Positions 34,944 through 44,891 of a stretch of 64,000 nucleotides of DNA are shown in pieces; position 1 is the first letter of the stretch; each line of letters begins with the position of its first letter. The position numbers and the translations under genes were made by a program. The stretch comes from Polaromonas sp. 39-63-25 (GTDB lineage Bacteria; Pseudomonadota; Gammaproteobacteria; Burkholderiales; Burkholderiaceae_C): positions 62,001 through 126,000 of the forward strand of contig NZ_NCJH01000015.1 of assembly GCF_002278925.1 (NCBI RefSeq), written 5' to 3'. The notes beneath the pieces were generated by a model. It was not told the DNA's origin, ran no database searches, and worked only from the letters and a program-made list of their open reading frames with translations.

Positions 34944-36158
34944 TCATAACACGTCGCGCAATCGCAGCGCCGTGAAATGCCCGTTTTCCCATAAATTTTC
35001 CATGGAAGGGTCCTGGCTCAGCAGCAGCTGCGCCATCAGCGGCTCCAGCGCGGTGGAGGCCGGATCGGCCAGCAGCAGATAACGCGCCTCGTTTTCGTCC
35101 TCCGGGTCGGTCAGCTGGCCTATCCAGTCCAGCGCCATCAGCGTTTCCAGCACCGGTTCGAGCTGCAACACGTCCACCTGCAGCGCCCTGGCCAGCTCGG
35201 AAGCCTCCAGCCCGATGCGCGTGGTGCTGCGCGCCCGGTGCAGTTGCTGCAGCAGTTCCACCGCAAGCTGGAACTGCCAGCCGTGCGCGCTACCGCGGCG
35301 CGCCACGCCGGCCAGCAGGCTGGGCAGGTAGGCGGCAATCACCGCGCCCATCAGCACGATGACCCAGGCCACGTAAATCCAGACCAGCAAAATCGGCAAG
35401 GTGGCAAAAGCGCCATACACCAGCGAATAGGTCGGCACGCTGCTCAGGTACAGCGTCAGCACCTTCTTGGCCAGCTCGATGCCCGCCGCGACAAACAGGC
35501 CGCCGGCCCAGGCGTGGCCCCAGCGTACAAAGGTGTTGGGCACATAGCGGTACAGGGCCGCCATGCCGCCGGCGAGCAGGAAAAACTGCAGCACGTCCAG
35601 CAACACGCGCACGCCGCCGGGCATGTTGCCCACCAGACCGCGCGAGCCGGAAATGACATAAGACGTCACCGCCAGGCTGGCGCCCAGCACCAGCGGGCCC
35701 AGCGTGATGGCGGCCCAGTAAATCAGCACGCGCTGCGCCAGCGGCCGCGGCTTCTTCACACGCCAGATGCCGTTGAGCGTGCGGTCTATCGTCAGGATCA
35801 GCGCGATCGCCGTGACCAGCAGCACCGCCAGGCCGGCAACACCGAGCTTGTTGGCCTGTTTGGCAAACTGCGTCAGGTAACCGAGCACCTGGCGCGAGAT
35901 GTTGTCGGGAATCAGGCTGTTGACCAGCCATACCTGCAGAGCGCCCTGCAGCTTGGAAAACATCGGAAAGGCGGTGAAGATGGCCAGCGCCACCGTGAAA
36001 AACGGCACCAGCGCGATGCTGGTGGTAAAGGTCAGGCTGCTGGCCGTCAGGCCCATGTGGTCGTCGCGGAAACGCTGGCGCAGCGTGATGGCGGTGTCGC
36101 GCCAGGGGAAGCGGGACAGGTCCGTCAATAACTGCTGCAGGGACTGCTGGAATTTCAT
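34944..36158 (-). CDS. YihY/BrkB family inner-membrane protein
   Basis: 404 residues. The core YihY domain (about residues 30-285) has six membrane helices, beginning LTASSLTFTTSIALVPFFTV and containing ILTIDRTLNGIWRVKKPRP and SLVYGAFATLPILLVWIYVAW. A cytoplasmic C-terminal domain of about 115 residues looks like a winged helix (LARALQVDVLQLEPVLETLM). The family is often called ribonuclease BN by old error; the function is unknown. Start ATG 36158; an ATG four codons upstream is equally possible. Confidence 0.93.
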   Translation of the reverse strand: MKFQQSLQQLLTDLSRFPWRDTAITLRQRFRDDHMGLTASSLTFTTSIALVPFFTVALAIFTAFPMFSKLQGALQVWLVNSLIPDNISRQVLGYLTQFAKQANKLGVAGLAVLLVTAIALILTIDRTLNGIWRVKKPRPLAQRVLIYWAAITLGPLVLGASLAVTSYVISGSRGLVGNMPGGVRVLLDVLQFFLLAGGMAALYRYVPNTFVRWGHAWAGGLFVAAGIELAKKVLTLYLSSVPTYSLVYGAFATLPILLVWIYVAWVIVLMGAVIAAYLPSLLAGVARRGSAHGWQFQLAVELLQQLHRARSTTRIGLEASELARALQVDVLQLEPVLETLMALDWIGQLTDPEDENEARYLLLADPASTALEPLMAQLLLSQDPSMENLWENGHFTALRLRDVL

Positions 36159-36191
36159 CCCCGGTATCATGCCATCGACACAAGCATCAAC

Positions 36192-36578
36192 ATGACCATC
36201 AACAAAACAACACAGATAGACGCCACCCGCTGGCTGGCCGTGGGCAGCCTGACCGCCCTGATCATTCTCGGCCTGGCCTGGGAGATGTGGCTGGCGCCGC
36301 TGCGACCGGGTGGCTCGCTGCTGGCGCTGAAGGTGCTGCCGCTGTGTTTTCCGCTGGCCGGCCTGCTGAAAAACCGCATGTACACCTACCGCTGGCTCAG
36401 CCTGATGGTCTGGCTGTATTTCACCGAGGGCGCGGTGCGCGCCTGGAGCGACAAGCCGCCCGGCAACTACCTGGCCATGGCCGAAGTCGCGCTGTGCCTG
36501 CTGCTGTTCACCGCCTGCGCCCTGCATGTGCGCATCCGCCTGAAAAAAGGCGCAACAACCATTCAACCTGCTGCCTGA
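36192..36578 (+). CDS. DUF2069 membrane protein
   Basis: 128 residues with four hydrophobic helices. LLALKVLPLCFPLAGLLKNR followed by MYTYRWLSLMVWLYFTEGAV is the DUF2069 signature. Function unknown. Divergent from the YihY gene (33 bases apart) and seven bases before the FAD oxidoreductase gene, so co-transcribed with it. Confidence 0.9.
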   Translation: MTINKTTQIDATRWLAVGSLTALIILGLAWEMWLAPLRPGGSLLALKVLPLCFPLAGLLKNRMYTYRWLSLMVWLYFTEGAVRAWSDKPPGNYLAMAEVALCLLLFTACALHVRIRLKKGATTIQPAA

Positions 36579-36585
36579 AAAACCT

Positions 36586-37998
36586 ATGGACAAGATTCTC
36601 GATGCCTTGCGCGCCATCGTCGGCGACGCCCACGTGCTGACCGGGGGCGACCTCTCGGCCTGGGAGCTGGACTGGCGCAAACGCGCGCGCGGCAAGGCGC
36701 TGGCCGTGGTTCGCCCCGCCAATACCGCGCAGGTGGCGGCCGTCGTCAGCGCCTGCGCCGCGGCCGGCGTTCCCATGGTGCCGCAGGGCGGCAACACCGG
36801 CCTGGTCGGCGGCTCAACGCCCGACGCCTCCGGCCGCCAGGTCGTGCTGAGCCTGCAGCGCCTGAACGCGGTGCGCGCCATCGACAGCGCCAACCTGACC
36901 ATGACGGTCGAAGCCGGCTGCATTTTGCAGACCCTGCAGGAAACCGCCGAAAAGGCCGGCTTCCTGTTTCCGCTCAGCCTGGCCGCTGAAGGCAGCTGCA
37001 CGATTGGTGGCAACCTCGGCAGCAACGCCGGCGGCACGCAGGTCGTGCGCTACGGCAATACACGCGACCTCTGTCTCGGGCTGGAAGTTGTCACCGCGCA
37101 GGGCGAGGTCTGGGAAGGCCTCTCGGGCCTGCGCAAGGACAACACAGGCTACGACCTGCGCGACCTGTTCATCGGCAGCGAAGGCACGCTGGGCATCATC
37201 ACGGCCGCTACCATGAAGCTCTATCCCATGCCGGCCGCGCAGCTCACCGCCTGGGCGGCCGTGCCGTCGATGGAAGACGCCGTCACCCTGCTTGGGCTGG
37301 CGCACCGCCACCTGGGTGCGGGCCTGACGGGTTTTGAAGTCATGGGCCAGTTCGCGCTCGGCCTGGTGGCCAAACACTTCAAGCAGCAGCGCGTGCCGCT
37401 GTACGAAGACACGGCATTTTGCGTGCTGCTGGAAAACTCCGACCACGAGTCGGAAAGCCATGCGCGCGAGCAGTTCGAGCGCCTGCTGGAAACTGCCATG
37501 GAAGAAGGTTGCGTGACCGATGCCGTGGTCGCGGAAAACCTGCAGCAGGCGCACCAGCTCTGGCATGTGCGCGAAAGCATCCCGCTGGCGCAGGCCGAGG
37601 AAGGCCTGAACATCAAACACGACATCTCGGTGCCGGTCTCGCTGATTCCCGAGTTTGTGCGCGTCACCGACCAGTTGCTCGCCAAGGCCATCCCGGGCGT
37701 GCGCCTCGTCAACTTCGGCCACCTCGGCGACGGCAACCTGCACTACAACGTGCAGGCTCCGGCCGAAGGCGACGCGGCGACCTTTCTTCGCGAGCAGGAA
37801 GAAAACGTCAATGCCCTGGTCTACGACTCGGTGCAGGCCTTCGGTGGCTCGATTTCGGCCGAACACGGCGTCGGCAGCCTCAAACTCGACAAGCTCGAAA
37901 AGCACAAATCGCCGGTCGCACTGGGCCTGATGCGGGCCATCAAGCGCGGGCTGGACCCCGAGAACCTGATGAACCCGGGGCGGGTGCTGCGCATATAA
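36586..37998 (+). CDS. FAD-linked D-2-hydroxyacid dehydrogenase (GlcD/D2HGDH-like)
   Basis: 470 residues. The PCMH-type FAD domain covers about residues 35-215 (VVRPANTAQVAAVVSACAAA, PQGGNTGLVGGSTPD, GNLGSNAGGTQVVRYGNTRD). The C-terminal FAD-oxidase domain has VNFGHLGDGNLHYNVQAP and the active-site SAEHGVGSLKL. The set fits D-2-hydroxyglutarate or D-lactate dehydrogenases, transferring electrons to ETF or quinone. The substrate is not settled by sequence. The stop codon TAA lies within the palindromic promoter of ccdA downstream. Confidence 0.93.
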   Translation: MDKILDALRAIVGDAHVLTGGDLSAWELDWRKRARGKALAVVRPANTAQVAAVVSACAAAGVPMVPQGGNTGLVGGSTPDASGRQVVLSLQRLNAVRAIDSANLTMTVEAGCILQTLQETAEKAGFLFPLSLAAEGSCTIGGNLGSNAGGTQVVRYGNTRDLCLGLEVVTAQGEVWEGLSGLRKDNTGYDLRDLFIGSEGTLGIITAATMKLYPMPAAQLTAWAAVPSMEDAVTLLGLAHRHLGAGLTGFEVMGQFALGLVAKHFKQQRVPLYEDTAFCVLLENSDHESESHAREQFERLLETAMEEGCVTDAVVAENLQQAHQLWHVRESIPLAQAEEGLNIKHDISVPVSLIPEFVRVTDQLLAKAIPGVRLVNFGHLGDGNLHYNVQAPAEGDAATFLREQEENVNALVYDSVQAFGGSISAEHGVGSLKLDKLEKHKSPVALGLMRAIKRGLDPENLMNPGRVLRI

Positions 37999-38005
37999 TA
38001 TGCGC
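37989..38005. promoter_or_regulatory. palindromic promoter/operator of ccdAB
   Basis: GCGCATAT A ATATGCGC is a perfect 17-base palindrome. It contains TATAAT (37994-37999), a consensus -10 box, and overlaps the stop codon of the preceding gene. It lies 21 bases before ccdA. Toxin-antitoxin operons are normally self-repressed through such dyads over the promoter, so this is the likely CcdA(B) operator. Confidence 0.65.
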
Positions 38006-38025
38006 ATGACTCATGGAGATGCGCC

Positions 38026-38265
38026 ATGCTGAAATTTGACAACGCGGCCAAAAAGGCCACCAACCTGTCGCTCAACGCCAAGGTGCTGGAAATGGCGCGC
38101 GAGATGGGCATGAATGTTTCCCAGACCGTTGATACCTTGCTGGCTGCCGAGGTGCGACGCCGTTACTGGGAGCAATGGAACGAGGAAAACCGGGAAGCCG
38201 TCGCCGCTTACAACGCCCGCATTGCCAGTGAAGGCCTGCCGCTGGCGAAATACCGGACCTTCTAG
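38026..38265 (+). CDS. ccdA: CcdA-type antitoxin
   Basis: 79 residues. The N-terminal ribbon-helix-helix (KKATNLSLNAKVLEMAREMG, MNVSQTVDTLLAAEV) would bind the operator. The C-terminal part with YWEQWNEENREAVAAYN, ending GLPLAKYRTF, is the CcdA toxin-binding tail with its conserved Asn-Glu-Glu-Asn and final Phe. GGAG precedes the ATG. It is followed after two bases by ccdB and preceded by a palindromic promoter. Confidence 0.95.
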   Translation: MLKFDNAAKKATNLSLNAKVLEMAREMGMNVSQTVDTLLAAEVRRRYWEQWNEENREAVAAYNARIASEGLPLAKYRTF

Positions 38266-38267
38266 CG

Positions 38268-38582
38268 ATGGCTCGTTACGATGTTTATGCCAACCCCGAT
38301 GCCGCGCTGCGCAAGATCGCGCCCTTTCTGCTGGATGTCCAGAACGATTACATCAACAGTCTGGATTCACGCGTTGTCATCCCCATGCGTCCGGCCGCGC
38401 TGTACCCGCATCCCATGCGTGACTTGAACCCCGTATTCGAAGTCGATGGTAAAGCGGTGGTACTGGATACCGCCGCCCTCGCCGCGTTTCCGGCGCGGGA
38501 ATTGAAAAAGCGCGTGACCGGTCTGCAAGACCAGAGTGAACTCATCGTTGCCGCCATGGACTGCCTGTTTGGAGCTTATTAA
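38268..38582 (+). CDS. ccdB: CcdB-type toxin (gyrase inhibitor family)
   Basis: 104 residues. [32 protein letters not shown] and [20 protein letters not shown] follow the CcdB fold. In plasmid F CcdB the last three residues Trp-Gly-Ile are needed to trap DNA gyrase; here the end is LFGAY, so the usual Trp is absent. Toxicity is therefore uncertain, although chromosomal CcdB proteins vary at this end. The gyrA gene with the conserved CcdB-contact arginine is in the same window. The stop is one base before the thyA start. Confidence 0.93.
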   Translation: MARYDVYANPDAALRKIAPFLLDVQNDYINSLDSRVVIPMRPAALYPHPMRDLNPVFEVDGKAVVLDTAALAAFPARELKKRVTGLQDQSELIVAAMDCLFGAY

Positions 38583-38583
38583 C

Positions 38584-39417
38584 GTGTCACCTCGCCCTAT
38601 CCGCTCCCAGTACGAACATTTCATGCGCCATGTGGACACCCACGGCGTGTTCAAGGCCGACCGCACCGGCACCGGCACCAGAAGCGTGTTTGGCTACCAG
38701 ATGCGTTTTGACCTCAACGAAGGCTTCCCGCTGGTGACCACCAAGAAGGTCCACCTCAAGTCCATCGTGCACGAGCTGCTGTGGTTTCTGCAGGGATCGA
38801 GCGACAACAACTGGCTCAAGGAGCGCGGCGTCACCATCTGGGACGAGTGGGCGCGCGAAGACGGCAGCCTGGGCCCGGTCTATGGCGTGCAGTGGCGCAG
38901 CTGGCCCACCCCTGATGGTGGCCACATTGACCAGATCGCCGAAGTCATCCAGACCCTGAAAACCAACCCCGACTCGCGCCGCATCATCGTCAGCGCCTGG
39001 AACGTGGCCGATCTTTCCAGGATGGCGCTGATGCCCTGCCATGCGTTTTTCCAGTTTTACGTGGCACCGGCCACCGAGCCGGGCGGCAAGGGCAAACTCA
39101 GCTGCCAGCTCTACCAGCGCAGCGCCGACATTTTCCTGGGCGTGCCTTTCAACATCGCCAGCTACGCCCTGCTGACCCACATGGTGGCGCAGCAGTGCGA
39201 CCTGGACGTCGGCGACTTCATCTGGACAGGCGGCGACTGCCACATCTACAGCAACCACGCCGACCAGGTGGCACTGCAGCTGAGTCGCGCCCCCTTCCCC
39301 TACCCGACGCTCAACATCAAGCGCAAGCCCGCATCGATCTTCGACTACGAGTTCGACGACTTCGAGTTCCTCGGGTACGAACACCATCCGGCGATCAAGG
39401 CGCCTGTGGCGGTGTAG
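38584..39417 (+). CDS. thyA: thymidylate synthase
   Basis: Converts dUMP to dTMP with methylenetetrahydrofolate. 277 residues. [20 protein letters not shown], the catalytic Cys152 in [12 protein letters not shown], and [20 protein letters not shown] are conserved. I chose GTG 38584 with GGAG upstream, one base after ccdB. An ATG at 38623 would cut off conserved residues. It belongs with folA nearby, which regenerates the dihydrofolate it produces. Confidence 0.97.
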   Translation: MSPRPIRSQYEHFMRHVDTHGVFKADRTGTGTRSVFGYQMRFDLNEGFPLVTTKKVHLKSIVHELLWFLQGSSDNNWLKERGVTIWDEWAREDGSLGPVYGVQWRSWPTPDGGHIDQIAEVIQTLKTNPDSRRIIVSAWNVADLSRMALMPCHAFFQFYVAPATEPGGKGKLSCQLYQRSADIFLGVPFNIASYALLTHMVAQQCDLDVGDFIWTGGDCHIYSNHADQVALQLSRAPFPYPTLNIKRKPASIFDYEFDDFEFLGYEHHPAIKAPVAV

Positions 39418-39425
39418 GGACGTTT

Positions 39426-39829
39426 ATGCCTGTCCAGGGTGTCAGCCACATCACCTTCATTGTGCGAGACCTTGATCGTATGGCGCTGTTTCTTTGCGAG
39501 GGCCTGGGTGCGAAAGAGGTCTACGACAGCAAGGCCAGGAATTTTTCGCTGTCACGGGAAAAATTTTTCATGCTTGGCGACACCTGGCTGGCAGCCATGG
39601 AGGGCGAACCACCGGCCGAGCGCAGCTACCGGCACCTGGCATTGAAGGTGGAAGCAAGCGATCTGCCCGGCTTTGAAACCCGGCTGCGCGCCATAGGCGC
39701 GGAGGTTAGACCGGAGCGACCGCGCGTCCCCGGGGAAGGCCAATCGCTTTATTTTACGATTTCGACAACCACCTGTTTGAGCTGCACACAGGAACACTTG
39801 AAGAACGGCTCAGGCAGTACAACTCATGA
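39426..39829 (+). pseudogene. fosX: FosX-type fosfomycin hydrolase/glyoxalase-fold protein, frameshifted
   Basis: GVSHITFIVRDLDRMALFLC, SLSREKFFMLGDTWLAAMEG, YRHLALKV and EVRPERPRVPGEGQSLYF match FosX across the vicinal-oxygen-chelate fold. After SLYF the frame is lost at a T-run (39752-39755, four Ts). One more T would restore YDFDNHLFELHTGTLEERL, with the metal-binding Glu, and end at TGA 39827-39829, the normal FosX length. So it is either a one-base deletion or a sequencing error. The restored stop overlaps the folA ATG by four bases. Confidence 0.88.
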
Positions 39830-40320
39830 CCTCTTCCCGCATCAACCTCATCTACGCCCGCGCGGCCAACGGCGTCATCGGCAAGGACGGCACCATGCCC
39901 TGGCATTTGCCGGAAGACCTGGCGCACTTCAAGCAGCTGACCCAGGGCTGCCCGGTCCTCATGGGCCGCAAGACCTGGGACTCGCTGCCGCCTAAATTCC
40001 GCCCGCTGCCGGGACGGACCAACATCGTGATCACGCGGCAAGCGGACTGGCAGGCCGAAGGCGCGCAGCGCGCCGGCAGCCTTGAAGAAGCCTTGCAGCT
40101 GGCCGGATCGGCGCCCGAGGTGTGGGTGATAGGCGGTGCGCAGATATATGCGCAGGCCGAGCCGCTGGCCAGTCGTATCGAAGTCACCGAGATTGCCAGG
40201 GATTTTGACGGCGATGCCCATGCCCCGGCACTTGGCCCAGGCTGGCGCGAAATCGCCCGCCATGTCCATGTGGCCGCGAGTGGCCTGCCCTACAGTTTTG
40301 TCACGCTGGAGCGTCCATGA
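39826..40320 (+). CDS. folA: dihydrofolate reductase
   Basis: Reduces dihydrofolate with NADPH. 164 residues. INLIYARAANGVIGKDGTMP, WHLPEDLAHFKQLT with the catalytic acid, GRKTWDSLP and VWVIGGAQIYAQAEP are all present. It functions with thyA, two genes upstream. The ATG overlaps the restored fosX stop, and its own stop overlaps the xth start (ATGA), so expression is coupled. Confidence 0.97.
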   Translation: MTSSRINLIYARAANGVIGKDGTMPWHLPEDLAHFKQLTQGCPVLMGRKTWDSLPPKFRPLPGRTNIVITRQADWQAEGAQRAGSLEEALQLAGSAPEVWVIGGAQIYAQAEPLASRIEVTEIARDFDGDAHAPALGPGWREIARHVHVAASGLPYSFVTLERP

Positions 40321-41099
40321 AAATCGCGACCTGGAATGTCAATTCGCTGGCGGTGCGTCTGCCGCAGGTGCTCGACTGGCTGGCCGCCAACCCGGTCGAT
40401 GCCTTGTGCCTGCAGGAACTCAAGCTCAGCGACGACAAGTTTCCGCTGGAGGCTCTGTCTGCCGCCGGCTACCAATGCGCCGTCTTCGGGCAGAAGACCT
40501 ACAACGGCGTGGCCATCCTGAGCCGCACGCCACCGCGCGATATTGTCAAAAACATCAACGGCTTCAGCGACGAGCAGTCGCGCGTGATTGCCGCGACGCT
40601 GGACACGTCGCAGGGAGAACTGCGGCTGGTCAACGGCTATTTCGTCAACGGCCAGGCGCCGGGCACCGACAAGTTCGAGTACAAGATGCGCTGGCTGGAC
40701 GGCCTGCGCAGCTGGCTCAAGGCTGAACTGGCGGCCCACCCCAGGCTGGTGGTGGTGGGTGACTTCAACATCACGATGGACGACCGCGACACCTACGACG
40801 CCGAGGGCCTGCGCGAAACCATCCACCACACGACCGAAGAGCGTGAACACCTGAAAGCGTTGCTGGGACTGGGCCTGCACGATGCGTTTCGCCTGTTCGA
40901 GCAGCCGGAAAAAAGTTATTCGTGGTGGGACTACCGCGAGTTCGCCTTCCGGCGCAACCGCGGCCTGCGTATTGACTACATCCTGGTCAGCGACACGCTC
41001 AAACCTGCGGTGAAGAGCTGCGTGATCGACAAGCTGCCGCGCAAAAACGAACGGCCCAGCGACCATGTGCCGGTCGTGGCGGATCTCGATTTGCTATAA
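40317..41099 (+). CDS. xth: exodeoxyribonuclease III
   Basis: 260 residues of the Mg-dependent AP endonuclease/3'-exonuclease family used in base-excision repair. IATWNVNSLAVRLPQVLDWL, LCLQELKL, VNGYFVNGQ, VVVGDFNITMDD and the C-terminal PSDHVPVVADLDL contain the catalytic Asn, Glu, Asp and His. The ATG overlaps the folA stop by four bases. The stop codon falls in a repeat copy (GCTATAAATAAC). Confidence 0.96.
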   Translation: MKIATWNVNSLAVRLPQVLDWLAANPVDALCLQELKLSDDKFPLEALSAAGYQCAVFGQKTYNGVAILSRTPPRDIVKNINGFSDEQSRVIAATLDTSQGELRLVNGYFVNGQAPGTDKFEYKMRWLDGLRSWLKAELAAHPRLVVVGDFNITMDDRDTYDAEGLRETIHHTTEEREHLKALLGLGLHDAFRLFEQPEKSYSWWDYREFAFRRNRGLRIDYILVSDTLKPAVKSCVIDKLPRKNERPSDHVPVVADLDLL

Positions 41100-41157
41100 A
41101 TAACAGAGCTGCTCGCGCCCGTTCCGATTGGGCTGAAGGCCGATTTCACTCTTTAGT
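41093..41157 (+). repeat. dispersed ~60-bp repeat, copy after xth
   Basis: GCTATAAATAACAGAGCTGC then TCGCGCCCGTTCCGATTGGG and CTGAAGGCCGATTTC. It begins within the last codons of xth and ends in the last codons of the HNH gene (AsnTAA... on the minus strand), so it sits between the convergent genes. Confidence 0.82.
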
Positions 41158-41413
41158 TGCGGGCCACCCGCCCGGGTGATTCGGCGGACTCGGCGATCAC
41201 GCCTTTGGCGTGGCGCTGGCCGTTGCAGACCTCGTGGCTGATGGCCAGATTCTCCGCGTGGCTGTTGCCGCCCTCGCTCAGGGGCCGGATGTGTTCCAGC
41301 GTGGCGGCCGCCGGCAACACATGTTCACCGCAGACCCAGCACGGCACCTGGCCGTGCAGCTGGCGCGCCACGGTTTTGTAGATCTTGTCGCGGGTCAGGG
41401 ATAAGCGGCTCAT
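41153..41413 (-). CDS. HNH endonuclease domain protein
   Basis: 86 residues. CWVCGEHV gives the zinc-like Cys pair, ATLEHIRPLSEGGNSHAENL the catalytic His-Asn region, and ISHEVCNGQRHAKG the third block. A single-domain HNH nuclease with no attached specificity domain, found alone in many chromosomes. It could be a housekeeping nuclease or a mobile-element relic. It converges on xth and lies upstream of ntrC on the same strand. Confidence 0.88.
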   Translation of the reverse strand: MSRLSLTRDKIYKTVARQLHGQVPCWVCGEHVLPAAATLEHIRPLSEGGNSHAENLAISHEVCNGQRHAKGVIAESAESPGRVARN

Positions 41414-41456
41414 GGCTGGACTTTAAACCAGAGCAACACGGTCCACGCTGGATGAT

Positions 41457-41485
41457 GCATCCTTCGACAAGCTCAGGACGATCGG
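41457..41485. repeat. CCTTCGACAAGCTCAGGAC short repeat
   Basis: GCATCCTTCGACAAGCTCAG then GACGATCGG matches a short semi-palindromic sequence scattered through many proteobacterial chromosomes. It lies between the HNH gene and the ntrC stop. No other copy is seen in the window. Confidence 0.55.
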
Positions 41486-41514
41486 ATGAGAAATCGTGAC
41501 CGTGGAGGCCACAT

Positions 41515-43059
<1,545 letters not shown>

Positions 43060-43107
43060 GTTCTCGTCCCTTTGGTACTACCGGTTATCTGTCAAAGACA
43101 ACGGATG

Positions 43108-44199
43108 TCAAGGCAGAGGTATCAGCAACTTGAAATCCGTGCGGCCGGGGACGCTCTCGCACTCAATCAAGCCGTGGTGTTGCTGAACAAAGGTTTGCGC
43201 CAATGTCAGCCCCAGTCCGGAACCGCCTTCGCGCCCCGAGATCAGGGGATAGAAGATACGGTCCTTGATGGAGTCCGGAACACCCGGTCCATTGTCGATA
43301 ACATGCAATTCCAGTGCCAAGCGATAGCGCTGCTTGCCAAAAGTTACTTGTCGGGCAATCCTGGTCCTGAAAGTGATCTGGGCATCGCCTGCGGCAACAC
43401 GCTCGGCGAGCGCCTGTGCGGCGTTGTGCGCAATGTTGAGCACCGCCTGGATCAGTTGCTCGCGGTCACCGCGAAAGTCGGGGATCGAGATGTCGTAGTC
43501 GCGCATGACGCGCAAACCCCGCGGAAACTCCGCCAGGATCAGCGAGCGGACCCGTTCGCACACCTCGTGGATATTGACGTCGCCCACCAGGTGCGGCCGG
43601 CGGTGCGGTGCCAGCAACCGGTCCACCAGGGACTGCAGGCGGTCGGCCTCGTGGATGATGACCTGGGTGTATTCGGTGAGTTCCCTGGACTCGATCTCCA
43701 TCTGCAGCAGTTGCGCCGCGCCGCGAATCCCGCCCAGCGGGTTCTTGATCTCATGCGCCAGGTTGCGGATCAGCTCCTTGTTGGCCTGCGCCTGGTCGAT
43801 CAGGCGCTCTTCGCGGTCCTGCTTGGCCTGCTGCTCCAACGGCAGCAACTCCACGATGGCTTCGCCCGGTGTGTCGGTCTGCGCCACCACCACATGCACG
43901 GGCATGGGTTCGCGGTTCAGCGGCTTGAGCCAGGCGTCGTAACGCAGCGCGGCAAATTCATTGCTGCCGGCGCCTTCGAGTGCGTTGTGCAGGATGGCCG
44001 GCTCGGTGAAGCAATCGGGGAGTTGGGAGCCTTCGATGGTACGGCGCGAGGTGCCCAGCGCGTCTTCGAGCGCCGCGTTGGCAAACACCACCAAACCGTT
44101 GGTGCGCACAACGGCGACCAGTGTGGCCAGCAGGTCAAAAGACTGGAAACGGGGAATGGCCGGAGCGGCCGCGGGCGCGGAAAGAGTGGGCTTTTTCAA
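43108..44199 (-). CDS. ntrB: nitrogen regulation sensor kinase NtrB
   Basis: 363 residues. PAS domain (about residues 25-125), HisKA with LAHEIKNPLGGIRGAAQLL, N-box IAHNAAQALAE, G1 VIDNGPGVPDSI and G2 GREGGSGLGLTLAQ. Soluble. It phosphorylates or dephosphorylates NtrC under PII control. The frame opens at a TTG (44199) with no ATG nearby, so the exact start is uncertain. It lies 25 bases after the periplasmic DUF4124-like gene and 48 before ntrC. Confidence 0.96.
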   Translation of the reverse strand: MKKPTLSAPAAAPAIPRFQSFDLLATLVAVVRTNGLVVFANAALEDALGTSRRTIEGSQLPDCFTEPAILHNALEGAGSNEFAALRYDAWLKPLNREPMPVHVVVAQTDTPGEAIVELLPLEQQAKQDREERLIDQAQANKELIRNLAHEIKNPLGGIRGAAQLLQMEIESRELTEYTQVIIHEADRLQSLVDRLLAPHRRPHLVGDVNIHEVCERVRSLILAEFPRGLRVMRDYDISIPDFRGDREQLIQAVLNIAHNAAQALAERVAAGDAQITFRTRIARQVTFGKQRYRLALELHVIDNGPGVPDSIKDRIFYPLISGREGGSGLGLTLAQTFVQQHHGLIECESVPGRTDFKLLIPLP

Positions 44200-44224
44200 G
44201 CCTTCTATTCTGACGCAGAACGTC

Positions 44225-44743
44225 TTACTGACGGACGGTGTTTGCGGGCAAACGGGAAATTTCGCGCTTCAGACCGGCGATGTCGCTTTCGTGGCGGGCA
44301 ATGCTTTCCTTCATTTCAGCCACACGGTCCAGGTAGCGCTGGTAATTGCGCCCTTCGATGCCCTGCTTCTCGGGCTGACCGTTGTTGTACTCTTTTTGCT
44401 GCTCGGCGAGCCGGAGCTCGGCCTTTTTGAGTTCGGACTCCAGGATGGCGCGTGTGTCGCTGTCCCGGGCGCGTTGCGCTTCGTTGCTGGCGGCAGGCGA
44501 TGCCTGCGCTGCGGCAGCAACACGTACCGCAGGCCGGCTCTGGGGCAGGCTCTGGACCACCGTCACATTGCCGCCTTCAATTTGCTTGCAGCCCCGCGAC
44601 TGCGCATCCCTGGCGTTGTTGATGTATTCAGGCGCAGCGCCTTCCTTGCCACCGCAGCGGTAGATGCGCTCCTGCGCGAATGCGGCGGAGACGCTGCCAG
44701 CGAGAAGAAGGGTCGAGATTGAAAGAAGTACTGTAGGTTTCAT
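44225..44743 (-). CDS. periplasmic DUF4124-like protein with coiled coil
   Basis: 172 residues. A signal peptide (LLSISTLLLAGSVSAAFAQ) is followed by a short domain with YRCGGKEGAAPEYINN and RGCKQIEGGN, resembling DUF4124 with two cysteines. An Ala-rich linker leads to a helical C-terminus (ELKKAELRLAEQQKEYNNGQ) predicted to coil. Function unknown. Its position between glnA and ntrB, on the same strand, is a common order in Burkholderiales. Confidence 0.82.
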   Translation of the reverse strand: MKPTVLLSISTLLLAGSVSAAFAQERIYRCGGKEGAAPEYINNARDAQSRGCKQIEGGNVTVVQSLPQSRPAVRVAAAAQASPAASNEAQRARDSDTRAILESELKKAELRLAEQQKEYNNGQPEKQGIEGRNYQRYLDRVAEMKESIARHESDIAGLKREISRLPANTVRQ

Positions 44744-44842
44744 GCGTAACCCCAAGCGCCTGTTAGGGCAAGGACGGTCTACCAGTATCTCGCAAAGGTG
44801 TCGAAAAGCAAAATGGGCTACCAGATAACCATGCAGCCCAAT

Positions 44843-44872
44843 AAAAAAGGACGGCTTTCGCCGTCCTTTTTT
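44843..44872. terminator. bidirectional-looking terminator after glnA
   Basis: AAAAAAGGACGGC (44843-44855), loop TTTC, then GCCGTCCTTTTTT (44860-44872). It follows the glnA stop by 19 bases on the minus strand and has T-runs in both directions. Confidence 0.9.
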
Positions 44873-44891
44873 GACCACAGACTGTAAAAAA

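Noticed and set aside
34926-34945. GCTATCATTTTCATAACACG as another repeat copy after the Mpo1-like gene
   Set aside because: Only the first 17 bases fit the repeat and the GC-rich half is missing, so it is too short to call.
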